DNA of 64,000 bases, from assembly GCF_051020955.1 (NCBI RefSeq), contig NW_027476330.1:186001-250000 (forward strand), written 5' to 3'. Source of the DNA: Megalopta genalis (taxonomy: Eukaryota; Arthropoda; Insecta; Hymenoptera; Halictidae). The translations under genes were made by a program, and so were the position numbers. Below the pieces are notes generated by a model, which had not been told where the DNA came from, made no database searches, and saw nothing but the letters and a program-made list of their open reading frames with translations. Of the stretch, positions 1 through 13,799 are shown piece after piece (position 1 is the first letter of the stretch; every line of letters starts with the position of its first letter).

Positions 1-242
1 CATGATTTAGCTTCAACTGCATGCGAAACAAACTAGTTAGCTTCAACTCAATGCGAAGTAGAATGCTTAGCTTCAAATCCATGCCAATCAAACGGTCTAG
101 CTTCAAATACTTGCGATATACATTATTTAGTTTCAACTGCATGCGAAACAAACGAGTTAGCTTCAAATCCATGCGAATTAAATGGTTTAGCTTCAAATAC
201 TTGCGATATACCTGATTTAGTTTCAACTGCATGCGAAACAAA

Positions 243-640
243 CGAGTTAGCTTCAAATCCAAGTGAAACACATGATTTAGCATCAAATTCAGGCGAAGCA
301 GAAGGATTATCTTTAAATACATGAGAAACAAATGGTTTAGCGTCAAATACTTGTGATATACACGATATAGTTTCAAATGAAGGCGAAACAGACCAGTTAG
401 CTTCAAAAACATGCGAAACACATGATTTAGCTTCAAATCAATGCGAGGTAGAAGGCTTAGCTTCAAATACATGAGAAACAAATGATTTATCTTCAGATAA
501 TTGCGATATAAGTTACATAGCTTCAAATGCAGGCGAAACAATCGAATTAGCTTCAAATTCAAGCGAAGTAGAAGGCTTAGCTTCAAATCCGTGCGAAACG
601 TATAGTTTAGCTTCAAATACTTGTTTTATACATGATTTAA
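243..640. repeat. Divergent cassette C, copy 1
   Basis: Block of about 400 bp of atypical monomers inside Ia, including GGATTATCTTTAAATACATG, GAAGGCGAAACAGACCAG, GATAATTGCGATATAAG and ACTTGTTTTATACATG. Several resemble Ib monomers rather than their Ia neighbours. The block recurs at offsets +6,028, +6,838 and +11,709. Confidence 0.85.
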
Positions 641-1380
641 CTTCAACTGCATGCGAAACAAACGAGTTAGCTTCAAATCATTGCGAAGTAGAAGGCTTAG
701 CTTCAAATCCATGCGAATCAAATGGTTTAGCTTCATATACTTGTGATAAACATGATTTAGCTTCAACTGCATGCGAAACAAACTAGTTAGCTTCAAATCA
801 ATGCGAAGTAGAAGGCTTAGCTTCAAATCCATGCGAATCAAATGGTTTAGCTTCAAATACTTGTGATATACATGATTTTGCTTCAACTGCATGCGAAACA
901 AACGAGTTAGCTTCAAATCCATGCGTAACATATGATTTAGCTTCAAATCAATGCGAAGTAGAAGGCTGAGATTCAAATCCATGCCAATTAAATGGTTTAG
1001 CTTCAAATACTTGCGATGTACATGATTTAGTTTCAACTGCATGCGAAACAAACGAGTTAGCTTCAAATCCATGCGAAACATATGATTTAGCTTCAAATCA
1101 ATGCGAAGTAGAAGGCTGAGCTTCAAATCCATGCGAATCAAATGGTTTAGCTTCAAATACTTCTGATATACATGATTTAGCTTCAATTGCGTGAGAAACA
1201 AACGAGTTAGCTTCAAATCCATGCGAAACATATGATTTACCTTCAAATCAATGCGAAGTAGAAGGCTTAGCTTTAAATCCATGCGAATCCAATGGTTTAG
1301 CTTCAAATACTTGTGATATACATGATTTAGCTTCAATTGCGTGAGAAACAAACGAGTTAGCTTCAACTACAAGCGAAACA

Positions 1381-1420
1381 CATGATTCAGGTTTCAAATC
1401 AAAGCGATATTGAAGGCATG
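1381..1420. repeat. Junction unit A (+1 bp), representative of 23
   Basis: Variant monomer starting CATGATTCAGGTTTCAAATC and continuing with GCGATATTGAAGGCAT. It has one extra base relative to the 30-bp register. Copies start near 1,381, 2,650, 3,739, 4,438, 5,248, 8,849, 9,548, 10,089, 10,899, 13,090, 14,359, 16,078, 16,927, 18,196, 19,007, 19,976, 21,065, 21,914, 23,581, 25,871, 26,960, 27,809 and 29,476. The copies at 23,581 and 29,476 have a second extra base (GGTTTCCAAATC). It is always preceded by a monomer with ACTACAAGCGAAACACATG (last bases AAGACATG in those two copies). The slip ends reading frames on both strands. Confidence 0.92.
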
Positions 1421-1689
1421 GCTTCATATCCATGTCAATCGAACGGTTTATCTTCAAATACTTGTGATATACATGATTTAGCTTCAACTGCATGCGAAAT
1501 AAACGGGTTAGCTTCAAATCAATGCGAAGTGGAAGACTTATCTTCAAATCCATGCGAAACAAATGGTTTAGCTTCAAATACTTGTAATATAGATGATTTA
1601 GCTTCAACTGCATGCGAAACAAACGAGTTAGCTTCAAATCCATGCGAAACACATGATCTGGCCTCAAATTTATGCGAATCAAATGGTAT

Positions 1690-1727
1690 AGCATCATAGC
1701 TTCATATTCTAGAGAAACAGATCATTT
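1690..1727. repeat. Junction unit B (+8 bp), representative of 18
   Basis: Variant monomer containing AGCATCATAGCTTCATATTC then TAGAGAAACAGATCATT, 38 bp long instead of 30. Copies start at 1,690, 3,079, 4,048, 9,158, 13,399, 14,908, 16,627, 17,236, 19,316, 20,405, 21,494, 22,223, 23,281, 25,211, 26,300, 27,389, 28,118 and 29,176. All are preceded by a monomer reading CATGATCT(A/G)GCCTCAAATTT. The conserved flanks indicate a single origin followed by copying in larger blocks. The copies at 23,281 and 29,176 read AGAGAATCAG. Confidence 0.92.
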
Positions 1728-4149
1728 AGATTCAGATACATGTGACAAACATGATTTAGCTTCAACTGCATGCGAAACAAACGAGTTAGCTTCAAATCGA
1801 AGAGAAACACATGATTTAGCTTCAAATCAATGCGAAGTAGAAGGTTTAGCTTCAAATCCAAGCGAAACAAATGCTTTAGACTGAAATACTTGTGATATAC
1901 ATGATTTAGCTTCAACGGCATGCGATACAAACGAGTTAGCTTCAAATCCAAGAGAAACACATGATTTAGCTTCAAATCAATGCGAACTAGAAGGCTTAGC
2001 ATCAAATCCATGCGAATCAAATGGTTTAGATTCAGATACTTGTGATAAACATGATTTAGCTTCAACTGCATGCGAAACAAACGAGTTAGCTTCAAATCGA
2101 AGAGAAACACATGATTTAGCATCAAATTCAGGCGAAACACATGGTTTAGCATAATATTCATGCGAAACAGATGGTTTAGATTCAGATACTTGTGATAAAC
2201 ATGATTTAGCTTCAACTGCATGCGAAACAAACGAGTTAGCTTCAAATCAATGCGAAGTGGGAGGTTTATCTTCAAATCAATGCGAAACAATTGATTTAGC
2301 TTCAAATAGTTGTGATATACATGATTTAGCTTCAACTGCATGCGAAACAAACTAGTTAGCTTCAACTTAATGCGAAGTAGAATGCTTATCTTCAAATCCA
2401 TGACAATCATACGGTTTAGCTTCAAATACTTGCGATATACATGATTTAGTTTCAACTGCATGCGAAACAAACGAGTTAGCTTCAAATCCATGCGAAACAT
2501 ATGATTTAGCTTCAAATCAATGCGAAGTAGAAGGCTGAGCTTCAAATCCATGCGAATCAAATGGTTTAGCTTCAAATACTTCTGATATACATGATTTAGC
2601 TTCAATTGCGTGAGAAACAAACGAGTTAGCTTCAACTACAAGCGAAACACATGATTCAGGTTTCAAATCAAAGCGATATTGAAGGCATGGCTTCATATCC
2701 ATGTCAATCGAACGGTTTATCTTCAAATACTTGTGATATACATGATTTAGCTTCAACTGCATGACAAACAAACGAGTTAGCTTCAAGTCAATGTGAAGAA
2801 GAAGGCTTAGCTTCAAATCCATGCGAATCAAATGGTTTAGCTTCAAATACTTGTGATATACATGATTTTGCTTCAATTGCATGCGAAACAAACGAGTTAG
2901 CTTCAAATCAATGCGAAGTGGGAGGTTTATCTTCAAATCCATGCGAAACAAATGGTTTAGCTTCAAATACTTGTAATATAGATGATTTAGCTTCAACTGC
3001 ATGCGAAACAAACGAGTTAGCTTCAAATCCATGCGAAACACATGATCTAGCCTCAAATTTATGCGAATCAAATGGTTTAGCATCATAGCTTCATATTCTA
3101 GAGAAACAGATCATTTAGATTCAGATACTTGTGATAAACATGATTTAGCTTCAACTGCATGCGAAACAAACGAGTTAGCTTCAAATCCAAGTGAAACACA
3201 TGATTTAGCATCAAATTCAGGCGAAACACATGGTTTAGCATAATATTCATGCGAAACAGATGGTTTAGATTCAGATACTTGTGATAAACATGATTTAGCT
3301 TCAACTGCATGCGAAACAAACGAGTTAGCTACAAATCAATGCGAAGTAAATGGTTTATCTTCAAATCAATGCGAAGTAGAAGGCTTAGCTTCAAATCCAT
3401 GCGAAACAAAATCTTTAGCTTCATATACTTGTAATATACATGATTTAGTTTCAACTGCTTGCGAAACTATCGAGTTAGCTTCAAATCAATGCGAAGTAGA
3501 AGACTTATCTTCAAACCCATGCGAAGCAAGTGGTTTAGCTTCAAATACTTGTGATAAACATGATTTTGCTTCAATTGCATGCGAAACAAACGAGTTAGCT
3601 TCAAATCAATGCGAAGTGGGAGGTTTATCTTCAAATCAATGCGAAACAAGTGATTTAGCTTCAAATACTTCTGATATACATGATTTAGCTTCAATTGCGT
3701 GAGAAACAAACGAGTTAGCTTCAACTACAAGCGAAACACATGATTCAGGTTTCAAATCAAAGCGATATTGAAGGCATGGCTTCATATCCATGTCAATCGA
3801 ACGGTTTATCTTCAGATACTTGTGATATACATGATTTAGCTTCAACTGCATGCGAAACAAACGAGTTAGCTTCAAATCAATGCGAAGTAGAAGGCTTAGC
3901 TTCAAATCCATACGAATCAAATGGTTTAGCTTCAAATACTTGTGATATACATGATTTTGCTTCAATTGCATGCGAAACAAACGAGTTAGCTTCAAATCCA
4001 TGCGAAACACATGATCTAGCCTCAAATTTATGCGAATCAAATGGTATAGCATCATAGCTTCATATTCTAGAGAAACAGATCATTTAGATTCAGATACATG
4101 TGACAAACATGATTTAGCTTCAACTGCATGCGAAACGAACGAGTTAGCT

Positions 4150-6110
4150 TCAAATCAATGCGAAGTGGGAGGTTTATCTTCAAATCAATGCGAAACAAGT
4201 GATTTAGCTTCAAATACTTGCGATATACATGATTTAGTTTCAACTGCATGCGAAACAAACGAGTTAGCTTCAAATCCATGCGAAACATATGATTTAGCTT
4301 CAAATCAATGCGAAGTAGAAGGCTTAGCTTCAAATCCATGCGAATCAAATGGTTTAGCTTCAAATACTTCTGATATACATGATTTAGCTTCAATTGCGTG
4401 AGAAACAAACGAGTTAGCTTCAACTACAAGCGAAACACATGATTCAGGTTTCAAATCAAAGCGATATTGAAGGCATGGCTTCATATCCATGTCAATCGAA
4501 CGGTTTATCTTCAGATATTTGTGATATACATGATTTAGCTTCAACTGCATGCGAAACAAACGAGTTAGCTTCAAATCAATGCGAAGTAGAAGGCTTAGCT
4601 TCAAATCCATACGAATCAAATGGTTTAGCTTCAAATACTTGTGATATACATGATTTTGCTTCAATTGCATGCGAAACAAACGAGTTAGCTTCAAATCAAT
4701 GCGAACTGGGAGGTTTATCTTCAAATCAATGCGAAACAAGTGATTTAGCTTCAAATAGTTGTGATATAAATGATTTAGCTTCAATTGCTTGCGAAACAAA
4801 CTAGTTAGCTTCAACTCAATGCGATGTAGAATGCTTAGCTTCAAATCCATGCCAATCAATCGGTTTAGCTTCAAATACATGCGATATACATGATTTAGTT
4901 TCAACTGCTTGCGAAACAAACGAGTTAGCTTCAAATCCATGCGTAAAATATGATTTAGCTTCAAATCAATGCGAAGTAGAAGGCTGAGCTTCAAATCCAT
5001 GCGAATTAAATGGTTTAGCTTCAAATACTTGTGATATACATGATTTAGTTCAACTGCATGCGAAACAAACGAGTTAGCTACAAATCCATGCGAAACATAT
5101 GATTTACCTTCAAATCAATGCGAAGTAGAAGGCTTAGCTTCAAATCCATGCGAATCCAATGGTTTAGCTTCAAATACTTGTGATATATATGATTTAGCTT
5201 CAATTGCATGAGAAACAAACGAGTTAGCTTCAACTACAAGCGAAACACATGATTCAGGTTTCAAATCAATGCGATATTGAAGGCATTGCTTCAAATCCAT
5301 GTCAATTGAACGGTTTAGCTTCAAATACTTGTGATATACATGATTTAGTTTCAACTGCATGCGAAACAAACGAGTTAGCTTCAAATCCATGCGAAACATA
5401 TGATTTACCTTCAAATCAATGCGAAGTAGAAGGCTTAGCTTCAAATCCATGCGAACCAAATGGTTTAGATTCAGATACTTGTGATAAACATGATTTAGCT
5501 TCAACTGCATGCGAAACAAACGAGTTAGCTTCAAATCAATGCGAAGTAAATGGTTTATCTTCAAATCAATGCGAAGTTGAAGGCTTAGCTTCAAATCCAT
5601 GCGAAACAAAATCTTTAGCTTCATATACTTGTAATATACATGATTTAGTTTCAACTGCATGCGAAACTATCGAGTTAGCTTCAAATCAATGCGAAGTGGA
5701 AGACTTATCTTCAAATCCATGCAAAGCAAGTGGTTTAGCTTCAAATACTTGTGATAAACATGATTTTGCTTCAATTGCATGCAAAGCAAACGAGTTAGCT
5801 TAAAATCAATGCGAAGTGGGAGGTTTATCTTCAAATCAATGTGAAACAAGTGATTTAGCTCCAAATAGTTGTGATATACATGATTTAGCTTCAACTGCAT
5901 GCGAAACAAACGAGTTAGCTTCAAATCAATGCGAAGTAGAAGGCTTAGCTTCAAATCCATGCATATCAAATGGTTTAGCTTCAAATACCTGTGATATACA
6001 TGATTTAGCTTCAACTGCATGCGAAACAAACTAGTTAGCTTCAACTCAATGCGAAGTAGAATGCTTAGCTTCAAATCCATGCCAATCAAACGGTTTAGCT
6101 TCAAATACTT
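4150..6110. repeat. Duplicated block D2, left copy
   Basis: Matches 9,801-11,761 at a constant offset of 5,651 bp, including the private 1-bp loss TTTAGTTCAACTG at 5,047 (partner near 10,698). Few substitutions are visible, for example GCGAACCAAATGG at 5,452 against GCGAATCAAATGG. The right end falls where a 120-bp duplication present only here begins. Confidence 0.85.
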
Positions 6111-6240
6111 GTGATATACATGATTTAGCTTCAACTGCATGCGAAACAAACTAGTTAGCTTCAACTCAATGCGAAGTAGAATGCTTAGCTTCAAATCCAT
6201 GCCAATCAAACGGTTTAGCTTCAAATACTTGCGATATACA
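6001..6240. repeat. 120-bp tandem duplication
   Basis: Positions 6,001-6,120 and 6,121-6,240 are identical except for one base near the right end (CTTGTGATATAC against CTTGCGATATAC) until they diverge after 6,240. This is one complete four-monomer tetramer duplicated in register. The equivalent place near 11,650-11,770 has a single copy. Confidence 0.9.
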
Positions 6241-6270
6241 TTATTTAGTTTCAACTGCATGCGAAACAAA

Positions 6271-6668
6271 CGAGTTAGCTTCAAATCCAAGTGAAACACA
6301 TGATTAAGCATCAAATTCAGGCGAAGCAGAAGGATTATCTTTAAATACATGAGAAACAAATGGTTTAGCGTCAAATACTTGTGATATACACGATATAGTT
6401 TCAAATGAAGGCGAAACAGACCAGTTAGCTTCAAAACCATGCGAAACACACGATTTAGCTTCAAATCAATGCGAGGTAGAAGGCTTAGCTTCAAATACAT
6501 GAGAAACAAATGATTTATCTTCAGATAATTGCGATATAAGTTACATAGCTTCAAATGCAGGCGAAACAATCGAATTAGCTTCAAATTCAAGCGAAGTAGA
6601 AGGCTTAGCTTCAAATCCGTGCGAAACGTATAGTTTAGCTTCAAATACTTGTTTTATACATGATTTAA
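6271..6668. repeat. Divergent cassette C, copy 2
   Basis: Second copy of the block at 243-640. The first atypical monomer carries TGATTAAGC where the other copies read TGATTTAGC. It is followed 810 bp later (27 monomers) by copy 3, so the pair looks like a local duplication. Confidence 0.85.
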
Positions 6669-7080
6669 CTTCAACTGCATGCGAAACAAACGAGTTAGCT
6701 TCAAATCATTGCGAAGTAGAAGGCTTAGCTTCAAATCCATGCGAATCAAATGGTTTAGCTTCATATACTTGTGATAAACATGATTTAGCTTCAACTGCAT
6801 GCGAAACAAACTAGTTAGCTTCAAATCAATGCGAAGTAGAAGGCTTAGCTTCAAATCCATGCGAATCAAATGGTTTAGCTTCAAATACTTGTGATATACA
6901 TGATTTTGCTTCAACTGCATGCGAAACAAACGAGTTAGCTTCAAATCCATGCGTAACATATGATTTAGCTTCAAATCAATTCGAAGTAGAAGGCTGAGCT
7001 TCAAATCCATGCGAATTAAATGGTTTAGCTTCAAATACTTGCGATATACCTGATTTAGTTTCAACTGCATGCGAAACAAA

Positions 7081-7478
7081 CGAGTTAGCTTCAAATCCAA
7101 GTGAAACACATGATTTAGCATCAAATTCAGGCGAAGCAGAAGGATTATCTTTAAATACATGAGAAACAAATGGTTTAGCGTCAAATACTTGTGATATACA
7201 CGATATAGTTTCAAATGAAGGCGAAACAGACCAGTTAGCTTCAAAAACATGCGAAACACATGATTTAGCTTCAAATCAATGCGAGGTAGAAGGCTTAGCT
7301 TCAAATACATGAGAAACAAATGATTTATCTTCAGATAATTGCGATATAAGTTACATAGCTTCAAATGCAGGCGAAACAATCGAATTAGCTTCAAATTCAA
7401 GCGAAGTAGAAGGCTTAGGTTCAAATACGTGCGAAACGTATAGTTTAGCTTCAAATACTTGTTTTATACATGATTTAT
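7081..7478. repeat. Divergent cassette C, copy 3
   Basis: Third copy, 810 bp after copy 2. It has small private changes near its right end (GGCTTAGGTTCAAATACG instead of GGCTTAGCTTCAAATCCG, and TTTATCTTC instead of TTTAACTTC just after it). Confidence 0.85.
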
Positions 7479-9249
7479 CTTCAACTGCATGCGAAACAAA
7501 CGAGTTAGCTTCAAATCATTGCGAAGTAGAAGGCTTAGCTTCAAATCCATGCGAATCAAAAGGTTTAGCTTCATATACTTGTGATAAACATGATTTAGCT
7601 TCAACTGCATGCGAAACAAACTAGTTAGCTTCAACTCAATGCGAAGTAGAATGCTTAGCTTCAAATCCATGACAATCAAACGGTTTAGCTTCAAATACTT
7701 GCGATATACGTGATTTAGTTTCAACTGCATGCGAAACAAACGAGTTAGCTACAAATCCATGCGAAACATATGATTTAGCTTCAAATCAATGCGAAGTAGA
7801 AGGCTGAGCATCAAATACATGCGAATCAAATGGTTTAGCTTCAAATAGTTGTGATAAAAATGATTTTGCTTCAATTGCATGCGAAGCAAACGAGTTAGCT
7901 TCAAATCAATGCGAAGTGGGAGGTTTATCTTCAAATCAATGTGAAACAAGTGATTTAGCTCCAAATAGTTGTGATATACATGATTTAGCTTCAACTGCAT
8001 GCGAAACAAACGAGTTAGCTTCAAATCAATGCGAAGTAGAAGGCTTAGCTTCAAATCCATGCGAATCAAATGGTTTAGCTTCACATACTTGTGATAAACA
8101 TGATATAGCTTCAACTGCATGCGAAACAAACTAGTTAGCTTCAACTCAATGCGAAGTAGAATGCTTAGCTTCAAATCCATGACAATCAAACGGTTTAGCT
8201 TCAAATACTTGCGATATACGTGATTTAGTTTCAACTGCATGCGAAACAAACGAGTTAGCTTCAAATCAATGCGAAGTAGAAGGCTTAGCTTCAAATCAAT
8301 GCGAATCAAATGGTTTAGCTTCAAATACTTGTGATATACATGATTTTGCTTCAACTGCATGCGAAACAAACGAGTTAGCTTCAAATCCATGCGTAACATA
8401 TGATTTAGCTTCAAATCAATGCGAAGTAGAAGGCTGAGATTCAAATCCATGCCAATTAAATGGTTTAGCTTCAAATACTTGCGATATACATGATTTAGTT
8501 TCAACTGCATGCGAAACAAACGAGTTAGCTTCAAATCCATGCGAAACATATGATTTAGCTTCAAATCAATGCGAAGTAGAAGGCTGAGCTTCAAATCCAT
8601 GCGAATCAAATGGTTTAGCTTCAAATACTTCTGATATACATGATTTAGCTTCAATTGCGTGAGAAACAAACGAGTTAGCTTCAAATCCATGCGAAACATA
8701 TGATTTACCTTCAAATCAATGCGAAGTAGAAGGCTTAGCTTCAAATCCATGCGAATCCAATGGTTTAGCTTCAAATACTTGTGATATACATGATTTAGCT
8801 TCAATTGCGTGAGAAACAAACGAGTTAGCTTCAACTACAAGCGAAACACATGATTCAGGTTTCAAATCAAAGCGATATTGAAGGCATGGCTTCATATCCA
8901 TGTCAATCGAACGGTTTATCTTCAAATACTTGTGATATACATGATTTAGCTTCAACTGCATGCGAAACAAACGAGTTAGCTTCAAATCAATGCGAAGTAG
9001 AAGGCTTAGCTTCAAATCCATACGAATCAAATGGTTTAGCTTCAAATACTTGTGATATACATGATTTTGCTTCAACTGCATGCGAAACAAACGAGTTAGC
9101 TTCAAATCCATGCGAAACACATGATCTAGCCTCAAATTTATGCGAATCAAATGGTATAGCATCATAGCTTCATATTCTAGAGAAACAGATCATTTAGATT
9201 CAGATACATGTGACAAACATGATTTAGTTTCAACTGCATGCGAAACGAA

Positions 9250-10331
9250 CGAGTTAGCTTCAAATCAATGCGAAGTGGGAGGTTTATCTTCAAATCAATG
9301 CGAAACAAGTGATTTAGCTTCAAATACTTGCGATATACATGATTTAGTTTCAACTGCATGCGAAACAAACGAGTTAGCTTCAAATCCATGCGAAACATAT
9401 GATTTAGCTTCAAATCAATGCGAAGTAGAAGGCTGAGCTTCAAATCCATGCGAATCAAATGGTTTAGCTTCAAATACTTCTGATATACATGATTTAGCTT
9501 CAATTGCGTGAGAAACAAACGAGTTAGCTTCAACTACAAGCGAAACACATGATTCAGGTTTCAAATCAAAGCGATATTGAAGGCATGGCTTCATATCCAT
9601 GTCAATCGAACGGTTTATCTTCAGATATTTGTGATATACATGATTTAGCTTCAACTGCATGCGAAACAAACGGGTTAGCTTCAAATCAATGCGAAGTAGA
9701 AGGCTTAGCTTCAAATCCATACGAATCAAATGGTTTAGCTTCAAATACTTGTGATATACATGATTTTGCTTCAATTGCATGCGAAACAAACGAGTTAGCT
9801 TCAAATCAATGCGAAGTGGGAGGTTTATCTTCAAATCAATGCGAAACAAGTGATTTAGCTTCAAATACTTGCGATATACATGATTTAGTTTCAACTGCAT
9901 GCGAAACAAACGAGTTAGCTTCAAATCCATGCGAAACATATGATTTAGCTTCAAATCAATGCGAAGTAGAAGGCTGAGCTTCAAATCCATGCGAATCAAA
10001 TGGTTTAGCTTCAAGTACTTCTGATATACATGATTTAGCTTCAATTGCGTGAGAAACAAACGAGTTAGCTTCAACTACAAGCGAAACACATGATTCAGGT
10101 TTCAAATCAAAGCGATATTGAAGGCATGGCTTCATATCCATGTCAATCGAACGGTTTATCTTCAGATATTTGTGATATACATGATTTAGCTTCAACTGCA
10201 TGCGAAACAAACGGGTTAGCTTCAAATCAATGCGAAGTAGAAGGCTTAGCTTCAAATCCATACGAATCAAATGGTTTAGCTTCAAATACTTGTGATATAC
10301 ATGATTTTGCTTCAATTGCATGCGAAACAAA
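9250..10331. repeat. 541-bp tandem duplication
   Basis: Two direct copies, 9,250-9,790 and 9,791-10,331, each containing one junction unit A (9,548 and 10,089). The length 541 equals 18 x 30 + 1, as expected with one A unit. I saw one clear substitution (CAAATACTTCTG against CAAGTACTTCTG near 10,014). The related block near 3,740-4,440 has a single copy, so the duplication arose in the right-hand lineage. Confidence 0.87.
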
Positions 10332-11761
10332 CGAGTTAGCTTCAAATCAATGCGAAGTGGGAGGTTTATCTTCAAATCAATGCGAAACAAGTGATTTAGC
10401 TTCAAATAGTTGTGATATAAATGATTTAGCTTCAATTGCTTGCGAAACAAACTAGTTAGCTTCAACTCAATGCGATGTAGAATGCTTAGCTTCAAATCCA
10501 TGCCAATCAATCGGTTTAGCTTCAAATACATGCGATATACATGATTTAGTTTCAACTGCTTGCGAAACAAACGAGTTAGCTTCAAATCCATGCGTAACAT
10601 ATGATTTAGCTTCAAATCAATGCGAAGTAGAAGGCTGAGCTTCAAATCCATGCGAATTAAATGGTTTAGCTTCAAATACTTGTGATATACATGATTTAGT
10701 TCAACTGCATGCGAAACAAACGAGTTAGCTACAAATCCATGCGAAACATATGATTTACCTTCAAATCAATGCGAAGTAGAAGGCTTAGCTTCAAATCCAT
10801 GCGAATCCAATGGTTTAGCTTCAAATACTTGTGATATATATGATTTAGCTTCAATTGCATGAGAAACAAACGAGTTAGCTTCAACTACAAGCGAAACACA
10901 TGATTCAGGTTTCAAATCAATGCGATATTGAAGGCATTGCTTCAAATCCATGTCAATTGAACGGTTTAGCTTCAAATACTTGTGATATACATGATTTAGT
11001 TTCAACTGCATGCGAAACAAACGAGTTAGCTTCAAATCCATGCGAAACATATGATTTACCTTCAAATCAATGCGAAGTAGAAGGCTTAGCTTCAAATCCA
11101 TGCGAATCAAATGGTTTAGATTCAGATACTTGTGATAAACATGATTTAGCTTCAACTGCATGCGAAACAAACGAGTTAGCTTCAAATCAATGCGAAGTAA
11201 ATGGTTTATCTTCAAATCAATGCGAAGTTGAAGGCTTAGCTTCAAATCCATGCGAAACAAAATCTTTAGCTTCATATACTTGTAATATACATGATTTAGT
11301 TTCAACTGCATGCGAAACTATCGAGTTAGCTTCAAATCAATGCGAAGTGGAAGACTTATCTTCGAATCCATGCAAAGCAAGTGGTTTAGCTTCAAATACT
11401 TGTGATAAACATGATTTTGCTTCAATTGCATGCAAAGCAAACGAGTTAGCTTAAAATCAATGCGAAGTGGGAGGTTTATCTTCAAATCAATGTGAAACAA
11501 GTGATTTAGCTCCAAATAGTTGTGATATACATGATTTAGCTTCAACTGCATGCGAAACAAACGAGTTAGCTTCAAATCAATGCGAAGTAGAATGCTTAGC
11601 TTCAAATCCATGCATATCAAATGGTTTAGCTTCAAATACTTGTGATATACATGATTTAGCTTCAACTGCATGCGAAACAAACTAGTTAGCTTCAACTCAA
11701 TGCGAAGTAGAATGCTTAGCTTCAAATCCATGCCAATCAAACGGTTTAGCTTCAAATACTT
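9801..11761. repeat. Duplicated block D2, right copy
   Basis: Partner of 4,150-6,110 at offset 5,651 bp, which equals 188 x 30 + 11 (four A units, one B unit, one 1-bp loss). A shared 1-bp loss in both copies shows copying after that mutation arose. Confidence 0.85.
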
Positions 11762-13799
11762 GCGATATACATTATTTAGTTTCAACTGCATGCGAAACAA
11801 ACGAGTTAGCTTCAAATCCATGCGTAACATATGATTTAGCTTCAAATCAATGCGAAGTAGAAGGCTGAGCTTCAAATCCATGCGAATTAAATGGTTTAGC
11901 TTCAAATACTTGCGATATACCTGATTTAGTTTCAACTGCATGCGAAACAAACGAGTTAGCTTCAAATCCAAGTGAAACACATGATTTAGCATCAAATTCA
12001 GGCGAAGCAGAAGGATTATCTTTAAATACATGAGAAACAAATGGTTTAGCGTCAAATACTTGTGATATACACGATATAGTTTCAAATGAAGGCGAAACAG
12101 ACCAGTTAGCTTCAAAAACATGCGAAACACATGATTTAGCTTCAAATCAATGCGAGGTAGAAGGCTTAGCTTCAAATACATGAGAAACAAATGATTTATC
12201 TTCAGATAATTGCGATATAAGTTACATAGCTTCAAATGCAGGCGAAACAATCGAATTTGCTTCAAATTCAAGCGAAGTAGAAGGCTTAGCTTCAAATCCG
12301 TGCGAAACGTATAGTTTAGCTTCAAATACTTGTTTTATACATGATTTAACTTCAACTGCATGCGAAACAAACGAGTTAGCTTCAAATCATTGCGAAGTAG
12401 AAGGCTTAGCTTCAAATCCATGCGAATCAAATGGTTTAGCTTCATATACTTGTGATAAACATGATTTAGCTTCAACTGCATGCGAAACAAACTAGTTAGC
12501 TTCAAATCAATGCGAAGTAGAAGGCTTAGCTTCAAATCCATGCGAATCAAATGGTTTAGCTTCAAATACTTGTGATATACATGATTTTGCTTCAACTGCA
12601 TGCGAAACAAACGAGTTAGCTTCAAATCCATGCGTAACATATGATTTAGCTTCAAATCAATGCGAAGTAGAAGGCTGAGATTCAAATCCATGCCAATTAA
12701 ATGGTTTAGCTTCAAATACTTGCGATATACATGATTTAGTTTCAACTGCATGCGAAACAAACGAGTTAGCTTCAAATCCATGCGAAACATATGATTTAGC
12801 TTCAAATCAATGCGAAGTAGAAGGCTGAGCTTCAAATCCATGCGAATCAAATGGTTTAGCTTCAAATACTTCTGATATACATGATTTAGCTTCAATTGCG
12901 TGAGAAACAAACGAGTTAGCTTCAAATCCATGCGAAACATATGATTTACCTTCAAATCAATGCGAAGTAGAAGGCTTAGCTTCAAATCCATGCGAATCCA
13001 ATGGTTTAGCTTCAAATACTTGTGATATACATGATTTAGCTTCAATTGCGTGAGAAACAAACGAGTTAGCTTCAACTACAAGCGAAACACATGATTCAGG
13101 TTTCAAATCAAAGCGATATTGAAGGCATGGCTTCATATCCATGTCAATCGAACGGTTTATCTTCAAATACTTGTGATATACATGATTTAGCTTCAACTGC
13201 ATGCGAAACAAACGGGTTAGCTTCAAATCAATGCGAAGTGGAAGACTTATCTCCAAATCCATGCGAAACAAATGGTTTAGCTTCAAATACTTGTAATATA
13301 GATGATTTAGCTTCAACTGCATGCGAAACAAACGAGTTAGCTTCAAATCCATGCGAAACACATGATCTAGCCTCAAATTTATGCGAATCAAATGGTATAG
13401 CATCATAGCTTCATATTCTAGAGAAACAGATCATTTAGATTCAGATACATGTGACAAACATGATTTAGCTTCAACTGCATGCGAAACAAACGAGTTAGCT
13501 TCAAATCGAAGAGAAACACATGATTTAGCTTCAAATCAATGCGAAGTAGAAGGTTTAGCTTCAAATCCAAGCGAAACAAATGCTTTAGATTGAAATACTT
13601 GTGATATACATGATTTAGCTTCAACGGCATGCGAAACAAACGAGTTAGCTTCAAATCCAAGAGAAACACATGATTTAGCTTCAAATCAATGCGAACTAGA
13701 AGGCTTAGCATCAAATCCATGCGAATCAAATGGTTTAGATTCAGATACTTGTGATAAACATGATTTAGCTTCAACTGCATGCGAAACGAACGAGTTAGC
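11650..13799. repeat. Duplicated block D1, right copy
   Basis: Partner of 1-2,090, with two additional monomers near 11,830. The offset 11,709 equals 389 x 30 plus 9 A units (+9), 4 B units (+32) and two 1-bp losses (-2), so intervening register slips account for it exactly. Confidence 0.85.
11952..12349. repeat. Divergent cassette C, copy 4
   Basis: Fourth copy, exactly 11,709 bp after copy 1, within the large block shared between 1-2,090 and 11,650-13,799. It carries a private TCGAATTTGC in place of TCGAATTAGC near 12,251. Confidence 0.85.

Larger units (their letters stand above)
1..2090. repeat. Duplicated block D1, left copy
   Basis: Near-identical to 11,650-13,799. The offset is 11,649 bp at the window start and 11,709 bp after a 60-bp (two-monomer) difference near position 185. 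It contains cassette C, junction units A (1,381) and B (1,690). Homology ends near 2,090, where the two copies continue into different monomer orders. Confidence 0.85.
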
